A stretch of DNA of 64,000 bases from Fodinibacter sp963695175. Lineage in GTDB: Bacteria; Actinomycetota; Actinomycetes; Actinomycetales; Dermatophilaceae. The DNA is taken from NCBI GenBank assembly GCA_963695175.1, contig CAVOGG010000003.1, positions 124,001-188,000 of the forward strand. The letters run 5' to 3'. Below the pieces are notes generated by a model, which saw only the letters and a program-made list of their open reading frames with translations, made no database searches and was not told the DNA's origin. This document shows positions 11,336-21,340 of the stretch, piece after piece. How positions within the stretch are numbered: the first letter of the stretch is position 1; the number at the start of each line of letters is the position of its first letter. The translations under genes and the position numbers were made by a program.

Positions 11336-13336
11336 GTGGCTGACCCGTCGACGTACCGTCCTCGGCCGGGCGAGATCCCGACCGACCCCGGCGTCTACCG
11401 GTTCCGCGACAAGGACGGCCGGGTCATCTACGTCGGCAAGGCCAAGAACCTCCGGCAGCGGCTGTCCTCGTACTTCCAGGACGTCGCGGCGCTGCACCAC
11501 CGCACGGCGACCATGGTGCGCACCGGTGCCAGCGTCGAGTGGACCGTCGTCACGACCGAGGTCGAGGCGCTCCAGCTCGAGTACAGCTGGATCAAGGAGT
11601 TCGACCCGCGGTTCAACGTCAAGTACCGCGACGACAAGTCCTACCCCTACCTCGCGGTCACCCTCGGCGAGGAGTTCCCGCGCGCCCAGGTGATGCGCGG
11701 CGCGAAGCGCAAGGGCACGCGGTACTTCGGCCCGTACGCCCACGCCTGGGCGATCCGCGAGACCCTCGACCTCGCGCTGCGCGTCTTCCCCGTGCGCACC
11801 TGCTCGGCCGGGGTGTTCAAGCGCGCCGGACAGGTGGGCCGGCCCTGCCTGCTCGGCTACATCGACAAGTGCAGCGCGCCCTGCGTCGGCCGGGTCGACG
11901 CCCAGCGGCACCGCGAGATCGCCGAGGACTTCTGCGACTTCATGGCCGGCGAGACCGGGCGGTTCATGAACCGCCTGACCGGTGAGATGAAGGCCGCCGC
12001 GGCCGAGCTGGACTTCGAGCGTGCCGCCCGGCTGCGCGACGACATCGGGGCGCTGGAGCGGGTGCTCGAGAAGTCGGCCGTCGTGCTGCCCGACGCCACC
12101 GACGCCGACGTGTTCGCCCTGGCCGAGGACGAGCTCGAGGTGGCGGTGCAGCTGTTCCACGTCCGCGGCGGCCGGGTGCGCGGCCAGCGAGGGTGGGTGG
12201 CCGAGCGCGACGCCGAGACCACCCCCGACGTCGTCGAGCACCTGCTCCAGCAGGTCTACGGCAGTGAGGCCGGCGACGCCGTGCCGCGCGAGGTGCTCGT
12301 ACCCGTGCTGCCGGACGACGCCGACGCGCTCTCCCTGTGGCTCTCCGCCCTGCGCGGCAGCCGGGTCGACCTGCGGGTACCCCGCCGCGGCGACAAGCGC
12401 ACCCTGATGGAGACCGTCGCCCGCAACGCCAAGCAGAGCCTGGCCCGGCACAAGGTGACCCGGGCCGGCGACCTCACCACCCGCAGCCAGGCGCTCCAGC
12501 AGCTGCAGGACACCCTCGAGCTCGACGAGGCCCCGCTGCGCATCGAGTGCTTCGACATCAGCCACGTGCAGGGCACCCAGGTGGTCGGGTCGATGGTCGT
12601 CTTCGAGGACGGGCTGCCGCGCAAGTCCGAGTACCGCCGGTTCATCGTGCGCGGCGACGAGACCGGCGCCACCGACGACACTGCCGCGATGCACGAGGTG
12701 CTCACCCGCAGGTTCCGGCGCGGCCAGCGTGAGGAGGCCGACGCCGCGCAACGGGAGGCCGCGGAGGCCGAGGGCGACTCGGCCGAGGTCGGGGCACGCC
12801 CCGCCCGGTTCGCCTACCGGCCCAACCTCGTCGTCGTCGACGGCGGGCTGCCGCAGGTGAACGCCGCCGCCCGGGCCCTGGAGGACTGCGGGGTCGTCGA
12901 TGTCGCCGTCGTCGGGCTCGCCAAACGGCTCGAGGAGGTGTGGGTGCCGGGGGAGGAGTACCCCGTGGTGCTGCCGCGCACCAGCGAGGGCCTCTACCTC
13001 CTGCAGCGGCTGCGTGACGAGGCGCACCGCTTCGCGATCACCTTCCACCGGCAGCGCCGGTCGAAGGCGATGACGACCAGCCAGCTCGACGGCATCCCGG
13101 GACTGGGGGAGAAGCGGCGCAAGGCACTGCTGAAGCAGTTCGGGTCGGTCAAGAAGATCCGGGCCGCCTCGGTCGGCGAGCTCGCCGACGTGCCCGGCAT
13201 AGGGCCTGCGCTGGCTGCGGTGGTTGCGGCACAGTTGGGGTCGGGCGCCGACAGCATGCCGGCGGTCAACCTCGCCACCGGCGAGGTGGTCGACGACGAA
13301 GGAGCGGGCCGTGCCGATGGAACGGGCAGTGGCTGA
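11336..13336 (+). CDS. uvrC: Excinuclease ABC subunit UvrC
   Basis: Dual-incision nuclease of nucleotide excision repair, 666 residues. Domains in order: GIY-YIG nuclease (PGVYRF ... VIYVGKAKNLRQRL), a CxxxC segment (CSAPCVGRVD), UVR domain (AAAELDFERAARLRDDI), the RNase H-like C-terminal endonuclease (CFDISHVQGTQVVGSMVVF and LVVVDGGLPQV), and a tandem helix-hairpin-helix (IPGLGEKRRKALL, VPGIGPALAA). GTG 11336 follows a TAGGGT -10 box by 6 bases, so the transcript is probably leaderless. First gene of the conserved actinobacterial uvrC-rapZ-yvcK-whiA block; its 3' end overlaps rapZ. Confidence 0.97.
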   Translation: MADPSTYRPRPGEIPTDPGVYRFRDKDGRVIYVGKAKNLRQRLSSYFQDVAALHHRTATMVRTGASVEWTVVTTEVEALQLEYSWIKEFDPRFNVKYRDDKSYPYLAVTLGEEFPRAQVMRGAKRKGTRYFGPYAHAWAIRETLDLALRVFPVRTCSAGVFKRAGQVGRPCLLGYIDKCSAPCVGRVDAQRHREIAEDFCDFMAGETGRFMNRLTGEMKAAAAELDFERAARLRDDIGALERVLEKSAVVLPDATDADVFALAEDELEVAVQLFHVRGGRVRGQRGWVAERDAETTPDVVEHLLQQVYGSEAGDAVPREVLVPVLPDDADALSLWLSALRGSRVDLRVPRRGDKRTLMETVARNAKQSLARHKVTRAGDLTTRSQALQQLQDTLELDEAPLRIECFDISHVQGTQVVGSMVVFEDGLPRKSEYRRFIVRGDETGATDDTAAMHEVLTRRFRRGQREEADAAQREAAEAEGDSAEVGARPARFAYRPNLVVVDGGLPQVNAAARALEDCGVVDVAVVGLAKRLEEVWVPGEEYPVVLPRTSEGLYLLQRLRDEAHRFAITFHRQRRSKAMTTSQLDGIPGLGEKRRKALLKQFGSVKKIRAASVGELADVPGIGPALAAVVAAQLGSGADSMPAVNLATGEVVDDEGAGRADGTGSG

Positions 13337-14243
13337 CGAGGAGCCCGGTGGCGGTGGGGTGCCGCCGGTGCCGCAGTCGACCGACTTCGTCATCGTCACG
13401 GGGATGAGCGGTGCCGGCCGGTCGACGGCCGCCAACGTCATCGAGGACCGCGGCTGGTACGTCGTCGACAACCTGCCCCCGCAGCTGCTCTCGGCGATGG
13501 CCGAGCTGGCCGGCAAGGTGCGCGACACCGGGGTGGACGACCTGCGGATCGCCGCCGTGGTCGACGTGCGGGCCCGGGCCTTCCACTCCGAGCTGCAGGC
13601 CGGGCTCGCCGCACTGCGCGACGCCGGCTGGCGCCCGCACCTGATCTTCCTCGACGCCACCGACGAGGCGCTGGTCCGCCGGTTCGAGAGCGTGCGACGC
13701 CCGCACCCGTTGCAGGGTGACGGGCGGCTGCTCGACGGCATCCAGGCCGAGCGCGAGGCGCTGCGCGACCTGCGCGCCGAGGCCCAGGTCGTCATCGACA
13801 CCTCAGGGCTGAACGTGCACCAGCTCGGCCGAAAGCTGACCCCGCTGCTCGGCGCCGACGACGGACCCAGCGTGCGACTGGCCCTGCTGTCGTTCGGCTT
13901 CAAGTACGGCGTGCCGCTCGACGCCGACTTCGTCTTCGACATGCGCTTCCTGCCCAACCCGTTCTGGGTGCCCGAGCTCAAGGCGCTCACCGGGGCCGAC
14001 GCGCCGGTGGCCGACTGGGTGATGGGCCAGGAGGGCGCCACCGAGTTCCTCGACCGGGTCGTCGAGCTGATGGCGCCGGTCACCCAGGGCTACCTGCGGG
14101 AGGGGCGCCGTTACGCCACCATCGCGATCGGCTGCACCGGGGGCAAGCACCGCTCGGTGGCGATGACCCAGGCGGTCGCCGCCCGGCTCACCTCCGACCA
14201 GGTGGCCACCTTCGTCGTGCACCGCGACCTGGGGCGCGAGTGA
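13311..14243 (+). CDS. rapZ: RNase adapter / nucleotide-binding protein RapZ (YvcJ)
   Basis: P-loop NTPase family that in E. coli adapts RNase E to a small RNA in amino-sugar control; in actinobacteria it is conserved beside yvcK and whiA with a less defined role. About 310 residues. The P-loop reads GMSGAGRST, with Arg in place of the usual Lys, as I recall in other actinobacteria. Also seen: the DNLPP motif after the P-loop and the C-terminal domain motif IAIGCTGGKHRSV. GTG 13311 has AAGGAG 6 bases upstream and overlaps the uvrC end by 26 bases; ATG 13317 is an alternative. Its stop overlaps the yvcK start (GTGA). Confidence 0.93.
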   Translation: MPMERAVADEEPGGGGVPPVPQSTDFVIVTGMSGAGRSTAANVIEDRGWYVVDNLPPQLLSAMAELAGKVRDTGVDDLRIAAVVDVRARAFHSELQAGLAALRDAGWRPHLIFLDATDEALVRRFESVRRPHPLQGDGRLLDGIQAEREALRDLRAEAQVVIDTSGLNVHQLGRKLTPLLGADDGPSVRLALLSFGFKYGVPLDADFVFDMRFLPNPFWVPELKALTGADAPVADWVMGQEGATEFLDRVVELMAPVTQGYLREGRRYATIAIGCTGGKHRSVAMTQAVAARLTSDQVATFVVHRDLGRE

Positions 14244-15196
14244 CCGGACCGGTCGTCGCCGCGCTGGGTGGCGGTCACGGCCTGGCCGCCACACTCACCG
14301 CCCTGCGCCACGTCACCGACGAGGTCACCGCGATCGTCACGGTCGCCGACGACGGCGGGTCGTCCGGCCGGCTGCGCGACGAGTTCGGGGTGCTGCCACC
14401 GGGAGACCTGCGGATGGCACTGGCGGCGCTGTGCAGCGAGAGCGAGTGGGGCCAGACCTGGCGCGACGTGCTGCAGCACCGCTTCGCCGGCGACGGGCCG
14501 CTCGGCGGGCACGCGCTCGGCAACCTGCTCATCGTCGCCCTCTGGGAGCTGCACGAGGACCCCGTCGCCGGGCTCGACCTCGTGGCACGGCTGCTCCAGG
14601 CCCAGGGCCGGGTGCTGCCGATGGCCGCGGTGCCGCTCACCATCGAGGCCGACGTCACCGGGCTCGACCCCACCGACCCGGATGCCGTGCAGCTCGTCAG
14701 CGGGCAGGCGCACGTCGCGGCCACGCCCGGAACGGTCGGTGCGGTGCGCCTCGTCCCGGGTGACCCGCCCGCCTACCCGGAGTCGGTGGCAGCCATCCGC
14801 AGCGCCGACTGGGTCGTGCTCGGGCCCGGCTCGTGGTTCACCTCGGTCATGACCCACCTGCTCGTGCCGGAGGTGCGTGAGGCCCTCGAGGTGACCCGCG
14901 CGCGCCGCCTGCTCGTGCTCAACCTCGACCCCGGCACCGGCGAGACGGCCGGGTTCAGCGCGGGGCGGCACCTCGAGACGTTCGCCACCCTGGCACCCCA
15001 CCTGCGCCTCGACGTGGTGCTGGCCGACCCGGCCGTCGTCGACGACGAGGCGGCCCTGGCCGAGCACTGCGCGCTCCTCGGGGCCACCCTCGTGGTCACC
15101 CCGGTCGGGCGCCGCGACCGCCCCGGCGAGCACGACCCACTTCGCTTCGCGGCCGCGTTGCGGGACATTGTGGCCACTCCGAGACCGGCCCGGTGA
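14240..15196 (+). CDS. yvcK: Gluconeogenesis factor YvcK / 2-phospho-L-lactate transferase-like protein
   Basis: CofD/YvcK-fold protein, 318 residues. Family members bind UDP-sugars and are needed for growth on gluconeogenic carbon and for peptidoglycan control. Seen: GGGHGLAATLTALR (nucleotide-sugar loop near the N-terminus), VTVADDGGSSGRLRDEFG, GHALGNLLIVAL and the VVLGPGSWFTSV segment, all hallmark YvcK sequence. Starts with GTG overlapping rapZ by 4 bases and ends overlapping or just before whiA, so translation is probably coupled. The deazaflavin-pathway CofD is a distant alternative but the context rules for YvcK. Confidence 0.93.
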   Translation: MTGPVVAALGGGHGLAATLTALRHVTDEVTAIVTVADDGGSSGRLRDEFGVLPPGDLRMALAALCSESEWGQTWRDVLQHRFAGDGPLGGHALGNLLIVALWELHEDPVAGLDLVARLLQAQGRVLPMAAVPLTIEADVTGLDPTDPDAVQLVSGQAHVAATPGTVGAVRLVPGDPPAYPESVAAIRSADWVVLGPGSWFTSVMTHLLVPEVREALEVTRARRLLVLNLDPGTGETAGFSAGRHLETFATLAPHLRLDVVLADPAVVDDEAALAEHCALLGATLVVTPVGRRDRPGEHDPLRFAAALRDIVATPRPAR

Positions 15197-15216
15197 CGCG
15201 TGGCAGGATGACCGCC

Positions 15217-16197
15217 ATGGCAATGACGGCGAAGGTGAAGGACGAGCTGAGCAGGCACGTGGTGACGAAGCCGTGCTGCCGCAAGTCCGAGGTCGCCGCG
15301 ACGCTGAGGTTCGCAGGGGGGCTGCACATCATCGGGGGGCGCATCGTCGTCGAGGCAGAGCTGGACACGGCGAACGCCGCGCGCCGCCTGCGTCGCGAGC
15401 TCTCCGAGGTCTACGGCCATTCCCCCGAGGTCCTCGTGCTCGCGGCAGGCGGGCTGCGCAAGGGCAGCCGGTACGTGGTGCGGGTGGTCCAGGACGGCGA
15501 GTCGCTCGCGCGGCAGACCGGCCTGATCGACAGCCGCGGGCGCCCGGTGCGCGGGCTCCCGCCCAAGGTCGTCAGCGGCTCGGTGTGTGACGCCGAGGCC
15601 GCGTGGCGCGGGGCGTTCCTCGCCCATGGCTCGCTCACCGAGCCGGGCCGCTCCTCGGCCCTCGAGGTGACCTGCCCCGGGCCCGAGGCGGCCCTCGCGC
15701 TGGTCGGCGCGGCCCGGCGGATGGGCATCTCGGCGAAGGCCCGTGAGGTGCGCGGGGTCGACCGGGTCGTCATCCGCGACGGCGACGCGATCGGCGCGAT
15801 GCTCACCCGGCTCGGCGCCCACGACGCCGTGCTCGCCTGGGAGGAGCGCCGCATCCGCCGCGAGGTGCGTGCCACCGCGAACCGGCTGGCCAACTTCGAC
15901 GACGCGAACCTGCGCCGCTCGGCGCGTGCGGCCGTGGCTGCGGGCGCCCGGGTGGAGCGCGCGATGGAGATCCTCGGCGACGACATCCCCGACCACCTGC
16001 GCGAGGCCGGCGAGCTGAGGCTGCAGCACAAGCAGGCCTCGCTCGAGGAGCTCGGCCAGCTCGCCCAGCCGCCGATGACCAAGGACGCCGTCGCGGGCCG
16101 GATCCGCCGTCTGCTCGCCATGGCCGACAAGCGGGCGTCCGACGACGGCATCCCCAACACCGAGGCCGTGCTGACCCCGGACATGCTCGACAGCTGA
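15217..16197 (+). CDS. whiA: Sporulation/division regulator WhiA
   Basis: DNA-binding protein with a degenerate LAGLIDADG homing-endonuclease fold at the N-terminus (TKPCCRKSEVAATLRFAGGL) and a helix-turn-helix C-terminal domain (LGQLAQPPMTKDAVAGRIRRL). In Streptomyces WhiA acts with WhiB to switch on septation genes; in non-sporulating actinobacteria it is retained as a division regulator. 326 residues from ATG 15217, matching the usual MAMTAKVKDELS start; GTG 15193 and ATG 15208 are in-frame alternatives. Last gene of the uvrC-rapZ-yvcK-whiA run; a 157-base gap follows before gap. Confidence 0.95.
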   Translation: MAMTAKVKDELSRHVVTKPCCRKSEVAATLRFAGGLHIIGGRIVVEAELDTANAARRLRRELSEVYGHSPEVLVLAAGGLRKGSRYVVRVVQDGESLARQTGLIDSRGRPVRGLPPKVVSGSVCDAEAAWRGAFLAHGSLTEPGRSSALEVTCPGPEAALALVGAARRMGISAKAREVRGVDRVVIRDGDAIGAMLTRLGAHDAVLAWEERRIRREVRATANRLANFDDANLRRSARAAVAAGARVERAMEILGDDIPDHLREAGELRLQHKQASLEELGQLAQPPMTKDAVAGRIRRLLAMADKRASDDGIPNTEAVLTPDMLDS

Positions 16198-16354
16198 CGC
16201 TCCGACCGGCGTCTGCGGGGCGGTGCGAAAGCGGTTACTCGCCCGTACCCCGGACCGTGTCGAGCGGTGTTCGCGACAGGTCTAGGGTGGGTGCTATCCC
16301 CAAGGTGCCGCGGACCTGTGGCACGCCCCGCATCAAGTGGAAGGCAGCACACAC

Positions 16355-17359
<1,005 letters not shown>

Positions 17360-17377
17360 GCGACCGGGACCGACCCC

Positions 17378-18583
17378 ATGGCTGACCTCGCCTCCCTGGG
17401 CGACCTGCGCGGCAAGCGCGTGCTCGTCCGTTCCGACCTCAACGTGCCGCTCGACGGCACGACGATCACGGACGACGGCCGCATCCGGGCCTCGGTCCCG
17501 ACCATCTCGAGCCTCGCCGAGGCGGGCGCACGCGTCATCGTGTGCGCCCACCTCGGCCGGCCGAAGGGCGCTCCCGAGGAGCGCTACTCGCTGGCCCCGG
17601 TCGTCGGGCGGCTCGCCGAGCTGCTCGACCGCCCGGTCACCTTCGCCACCGACACGGTGGGGGAGAGCGCCAGGGCGGCGGTCGCGGGCATGTCCGACGG
17701 TGACGTCGTGCTGCTCGAGAACCTCCGGTTCAACCCGGGCGAGACCGCCAAGACCGACGAGGGCCGCGCCGAGTTCGCCGACGCCCTCGCCGGGCTGGCC
17801 GACGCCTACGTCTCCGACGGCTTCGGGGTCGTGCACCGCAAGCAGGCGTCGGTGTACGACGTCGCCACCCGGCTGCCGTCCGCGATGGGCGGGCTGGTGC
17901 GCACCGAGGTCGAGGTGCTGAGGCGCCTCACCGAGTCGCCCGAGCGCCCGTACGCCGTGGTGCTCGGCGGCGCCAAGGTCGCCGACAAGCTCGCCGTCAT
18001 CGACAACCTGATGAAGACCGCCGACCGGCTGCTCATCGGCGGCGGCATGCTCTTCACGTTCCTCGCGGCGCAGGGCCACGAGATCGGCACGAGCCTGTTC
18101 GACGCCGAGAGCGTCGACGCCTGCAAGGACTACCTGCAGCGCGCCCAGGACACCGGCGTCGAGATCGTGCTGCCGGTCGACGTCGTGTGCGGCCGGGAGT
18201 TCTCCGCCGACACCGAGACCGTCACGGTCGCGGCCGACGCCATCCCCGCCGACCAGATGGGCCTGGACATCGGCCCGAGGTCCGCGCAGCTCTACGCCGA
18301 GAAGCTCGCCGACACCCGCACGGTCTTCTGGAACGGCCCGATGGGCGCGTTCGAGATGGAGCCGTTCGCGGCCGGAACGCTCCGGCTCGCCCAGGCCCTC
18401 GTCGAGGTGACCGAGCAGGGCGCCCTGACCGTCGTCGGCGGCGGCGACTCGGCCGCCGCCGTGCGCCAGCTCGGGTTCCGCGACGACCAGTTCGGCCACA
18501 TCTCCACCGGTGGCGGCGCATCCCTCGAGTACCTCGAGGGCAAGGAACTGCCCGGCATCGCCATCCTCACGAAGGAGCACTGA
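17378..18583 (+). CDS. pgk: Phosphoglycerate kinase
   Basis: Transfers phosphate from 1,3-bisphosphoglycerate to ADP, 401 residues. Seen: the signature RSDLNVPLDG near the N-terminus, HLGRPKG substrate loop, LLENLRFNPGE, and the nucleotide-binding LGGAKVADKLAV with the C-terminal VVGGGDSAAAV loop. Starts with ATG 18 bases after the gap stop and ends 4 bases before the tpiA ATG, so the three are one operon. Confidence 0.97.
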   Translation: MADLASLGDLRGKRVLVRSDLNVPLDGTTITDDGRIRASVPTISSLAEAGARVIVCAHLGRPKGAPEERYSLAPVVGRLAELLDRPVTFATDTVGESARAAVAGMSDGDVVLLENLRFNPGETAKTDEGRAEFADALAGLADAYVSDGFGVVHRKQASVYDVATRLPSAMGGLVRTEVEVLRRLTESPERPYAVVLGGAKVADKLAVIDNLMKTADRLLIGGGMLFTFLAAQGHEIGTSLFDAESVDACKDYLQRAQDTGVEIVLPVDVVCGREFSADTETVTVAADAIPADQMGLDIGPRSAQLYAEKLADTRTVFWNGPMGAFEMEPFAAGTLRLAQALVEVTEQGALTVVGGGDSAAAVRQLGFRDDQFGHISTGGGASLEYLEGKELPGIAILTKEH

Positions 18584-18587
18584 ACGC

Positions 18588-19385
18588 ATGACCGTCGGCC
18601 GCACCCCCCTCATGGCGGGGAACTGGAAGATGAACCTGGACCACCTCCAGGCCACCCACCTCGTGCAGAAGCTGGACTGGACGCTCAAGGACGGCAAGCA
18701 CGACTTCGGTGCGGTCGAGGTGGCCGTGCTGCCGCCGTTCACCGACATCCGCAGCGTGCAGACCCTCATCGACGGCGACCGGCTCGAGCTCAAGCACGGG
18801 GCCCAGGACCTCTCCGTCCACGACGCCGGCGCCTACACCGGTGAGATCAGCGGGGCGTTCCTCGCCAAGCTCGGCTGTGCCTACGTCACGGTCGGCCACA
18901 GCGAGCGTCGCGAGTACCACCACGAGGACGACGCCGTGGTCAACGCCAAGGTCCAGGCGGCCTTCCGGCACGGCGTCACGCCGATCTTCTGCTGCGGCGA
19001 GGGTCTCGAGATCCGCCAGGCCGGCACCCACGTCGAGCACGTGCTCGCGCAGGTCGAGGCCGGCCTCAAGGACGTCCCCGTCGACCAGGCCAAGAGCGTC
19101 GTCGTCGCCTACGAGCCGATCTGGGCGATCGGCACCGGTGAGGTCGCCACGCCCGAGGACGCGCAGGAGGTGTGCGCCGCCATCCGCACCAAGCTCGCCG
19201 AGCTGTACAGCGGCGACGTGGCCGACGGCATCCGCGTGCTCTACGGCGGTTCGGTCAAGTCCGGCAACGTCGCGGCCATCATGGCCAAGGAGGACGTCGA
19301 CGGAGCGCTGGTGGGTGGGGCGTCGATCGACCCCGTCGAGTTCGCGGCGATCTGTCGCTTCCGCGACCACCTGCAGACGTCCTGA
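18588..19385 (+). CDS. tpiA: Triosephosphate isomerase
   Basis: Interconverts dihydroxyacetone phosphate and glyceraldehyde-3-phosphate, 265 residues. Seen: substrate Lys in GNWKMN, the catalytic His in VGHSERR, the catalytic Glu and flexible loop AYEPIWAIGTGEVA, and the phosphate loops VLYGGSVKSGN and LVGGASID. ATG 18588 is preceded by AAGGAG about 10 bases upstream inside the pgk end. Last of the glycolytic trio. Confidence 0.97.
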   Translation: MTVGRTPLMAGNWKMNLDHLQATHLVQKLDWTLKDGKHDFGAVEVAVLPPFTDIRSVQTLIDGDRLELKHGAQDLSVHDAGAYTGEISGAFLAKLGCAYVTVGHSERREYHHEDDAVVNAKVQAAFRHGVTPIFCCGEGLEIRQAGTHVEHVLAQVEAGLKDVPVDQAKSVVVAYEPIWAIGTGEVATPEDAQEVCAAIRTKLAELYSGDVADGIRVLYGGSVKSGNVAAIMAKEDVDGALVGGASIDPVEFAAICRFRDHLQTS

Positions 19386-19474
19386 CCCCCGGTCCACCCC
19401 GGGGCTGACCACGGTCGGGGAGCCGAAAGGTTATCCTTGACCGGTTGCCTCCGACCCCATCCGAAGGATTGCTC

Positions 19475-19717
19475 GTGGAAGCGGTACAAATCGGCCTCCA
19501 GGTCCTCCTGGTCATCACCGGCCTGTTCCTGACCCTGCTCATCCTGCTGCACAAGGGCAAGGGTGGCGGGCTGTCCGACATGTTCGGCGGAGGCATGTCC
19601 AGCTCGCTGGGCGGCAGCTCCGTGGCCGAGCGCAACCTCGACCGGATCACCGTCGGGGTCGCGCTGGTGTGGTTCACGGTCGTCGTGGGTCTCGGCGTCC
19701 TCGCTCGTTTCGCCTGA
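19475..19717 (+). CDS. secG: Preprotein translocase subunit SecG
   Basis: Small accessory subunit of the SecYEG channel, 80 residues with two hydrophobic segments (VLLVITGLFLTLLILL and a second near the C-terminus) flanking the conserved cytoplasmic loop HKGKGGGLSDMFGGG. GTG 19475 has a GAAGGA box 6 bases upstream; the TTG at 19445 is less likely. secG after tpiA is a common actinobacterial arrangement. A -10-like TATCCT lies at 19432-19437, so it may also have its own promoter. Confidence 0.93.
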   Translation: MEAVQIGLQVLLVITGLFLTLLILLHKGKGGGLSDMFGGGMSSSLGGSSVAERNLDRITVGVALVWFTVVVGLGVLARFA

Positions 19718-19732
19718 CAGGAATAGGTAGAC

Positions 19733-20083
19733 ATGGCTGGTGGTAACGCGATCCGTGGGTCGCGCGTGGGTGCAGGCCCGATGGGCGAGGCCGAGCGTGG
19801 CGAGGTCGCCCCCCGGGTGCACATCTCGTTCTGGTGCTCCAACGCGCACGAGACGCGGCCGAGCTTCTCCGAGGAGCCCGGCCTGGCCATCCCCGAGCAG
19901 TGGGACTGCCCGCGCTGCGGCCTGCCCGCCGGGCGCGACAAGGACAACCCGCCGGCGGCGCCGAAGGTCGAGCCCTACAAGACCCACCTCGCGTACGTGA
20001 AGGAGCGCCGCTCCGACGAGGACGGCGAGGCCATCCTCGACGAGGCCCTGCAGACGCTGCGCGACCGCGGCCTCATCCAGTAG
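19733..20083 (+). CDS. rbpA: RNA polymerase-binding protein RbpA
   Basis: Actinobacterial transcription activator that binds the sigma-A holoenzyme and helps open promoters. 116 residues. Seen: basic N-terminal arm (GGNAIRGSRVGAG), the zinc-binding or Cys-containing core FWCSNAHETRPSFS ... WDCPRCG, and the C-terminal sigma-interaction helix region ending in a short acidic/basic helix. ATG 19733 lies 15 bases after secG. RbpA is confined to actinobacteria, so it is one of the best taxonomic markers here. Confidence 0.95.
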   Translation: MAGGNAIRGSRVGAGPMGEAERGEVAPRVHISFWCSNAHETRPSFSEEPGLAIPEQWDCPRCGLPAGRDKDNPPAAPKVEPYKTHLAYVKERRSDEDGEAILDEALQTLRDRGLIQ

Positions 20084-20093
20084 GACCGACGAC

Positions 20094-20597
20094 CTAGCTG
20101 CGGCCGGTGCGCGCGAGGTGACCGACGACGCCGGGCACCCAGCCGCGCTCACGGCCCAGCCAGCGGGTGGCCACGAGCATCTCGGTCACCACCGGCATCC
20201 CGCGCCGTGGTGGTTCGACGGCCAGGTCGGTGCCGAACGGGTCGGTGCTGACCACCCACCGGTACCCCCCGGCGGCCACGAGGTGGTCCCCGACGGCGGT
20301 GCCGAGCAGCTGCACGACCGCTGACGAGTCGAGGTCGCCGTGCCGCTCCAGGGCCCGGTCGTACGCCGCGGCGATGCTGTCGAGGTCGGCCGGGTCGATG
20401 CCGTGCTCGGCGTAGCCGGCGCGCACGGCATCCAGTGCGGCCTCCTCGTCGGCGGTGAGCCGCCGGGTACCGACCTCCTCGACCGCGTAGATGCCGTCGA
20501 GCTCCTCCTCGTCACCCGCCCCGCCGGCGGCAGCCGGGCCGTCGTCGGGCCGGGGCGACTCGTCATCGCGGCCACGCAGCCTGTCGAGGAAGCCCAT
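20094..20597 (-). CDS. Hypothetical protein, possibly DUF3806
   Basis: 167 residues, acidic N-terminal third (DDESPRPDDGPAAAGG, then EEELDG), then a globular part with LGTAVGDHLVAAGGYRWVV and LAVEPPRRGMPVVTEMLVATRW. The pattern of a helical region followed by GGYRWVV resembles DUF3806-type proteins as I recall them, but I cannot verify this. It has no signal peptide or membrane segment. It lies 5 bases downstream of pgl on the same strand, so it is probably the last gene of the pentose phosphate operon; it converges on rbpA with a 10-base gap. Function unknown. Confidence 0.75.
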   Translation of the reverse strand: MGFLDRLRGRDDESPRPDDGPAAAGGAGDEEELDGIYAVEEVGTRRLTADEEAALDAVRAGYAEHGIDPADLDSIAAAYDRALERHGDLDSSAVVQLLGTAVGDHLVAAGGYRWVVSTDPFGTDLAVEPPRRGMPVVTEMLVATRWLGRERGWVPGVVGHLARTGRS

Positions 20598-20602
20598 CGC
20601 GC

Positions 20603-21340
20603 TCAGGGCTCCAGGTCGACGGCCGCATCGGTGTCGACGAGCCAGAGGGTGCGCTCGACGCCGTGCACGTGCGCGGCGGGGGTGGTCTCGAACGGGGCGC
20701 CGGTGGTGCCGCGCCGCACGGCATCGGCCTTGTCGGAGCCGCTGACGAGGAACCACACCTCGCGCGACCGCTCGAGGCACTCCCGGGTGAGCGACACCCG
20801 GGTCGGCGGCGGCTTGGGGGAGTCGTGCACGGCGACCGCGGGGGTGCCGGTGGTCGCGGCCGTCGGGTGGTGCGGGAAGAGCGAGGCGATGTGGCCGTCC
20901 GGCCCGACGCCGAGCACCATGACGTCGAACAGGTCGGCGCCGGCCCGGCGCACGGCGTCGCCGTACGCCTGCGCGCTCGCTTCCGCCGAGTCGCTGCGGT
21001 CGGGGCCGAGCACCCGGTGCACGTGCTCGGGGGCGAGCCCCAGGGTGTCGAGCCCGGCGGCGTCGTTCTGGGTGTCGTTGCGGTCGGCGTCGCCGGCCGG
21101 AAGCCACCGTTCGTCGCCCCACCACACGTGCACCTGCGACCAGTCGACGGCGTCGCGCGCCGGCACGGCACACAGCGACTCGATGATCTGCGAGCCCATC
21201 GAGCCGCCGGTCATCGACACGTGGGCCACACCGCGCGCCGACTGCGCGTCGACGACGGCCACGACGAGCCGCGCGGCGGCCGCGTCGGCCAGGGCCTGTC
21301 GTCCACGGTGCACCACGACGGTGGCTGTCGGTGCGGTCAT
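20603..21340 (-). CDS. pgl: 6-phosphogluconolactonase
   Basis: Hydrolyses 6-phosphogluconolactone, second step of the oxidative pentose phosphate pathway, 245 residues. Seen: VSMTGGSMGSQI near the N-terminus, VHVWWGDERWLPAGDADRN, and the motif MVLGVGPDGHIASLFPHH, which carries the catalytic His region. ATG 21340 overlaps the opcA stop (ATGA). A usual member replaces GGS with GGSTP; here GGSMGSQ, a mild variation in the phosphate loop. Confidence 0.93.
   Translation of the reverse strand: MTAPTATVVVHRGRQALADAAAARLVVAVVDAQSARGVAHVSMTGGSMGSQIIESLCAVPARDAVDWSQVHVWWGDERWLPAGDADRNDTQNDAAGLDTLGLAPEHVHRVLGPDRSDSAEASAQAYGDAVRRAGADLFDVMVLGVGPDGHIASLFPHHPTAATTGTPAVAVHDSPKPPPTRVSLTRECLERSREVWFLVSGSDKADAVRRGTTGAPFETTPAAHVHGVERTLWLVDTDAAVDLEP

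Noticed and set aside
16198..16354. Regulatory RNA or riboswitch before gap
   Set aside because: 157 bases with no clear stem set or known motif; only a possible -10 TAGGGT is seen.
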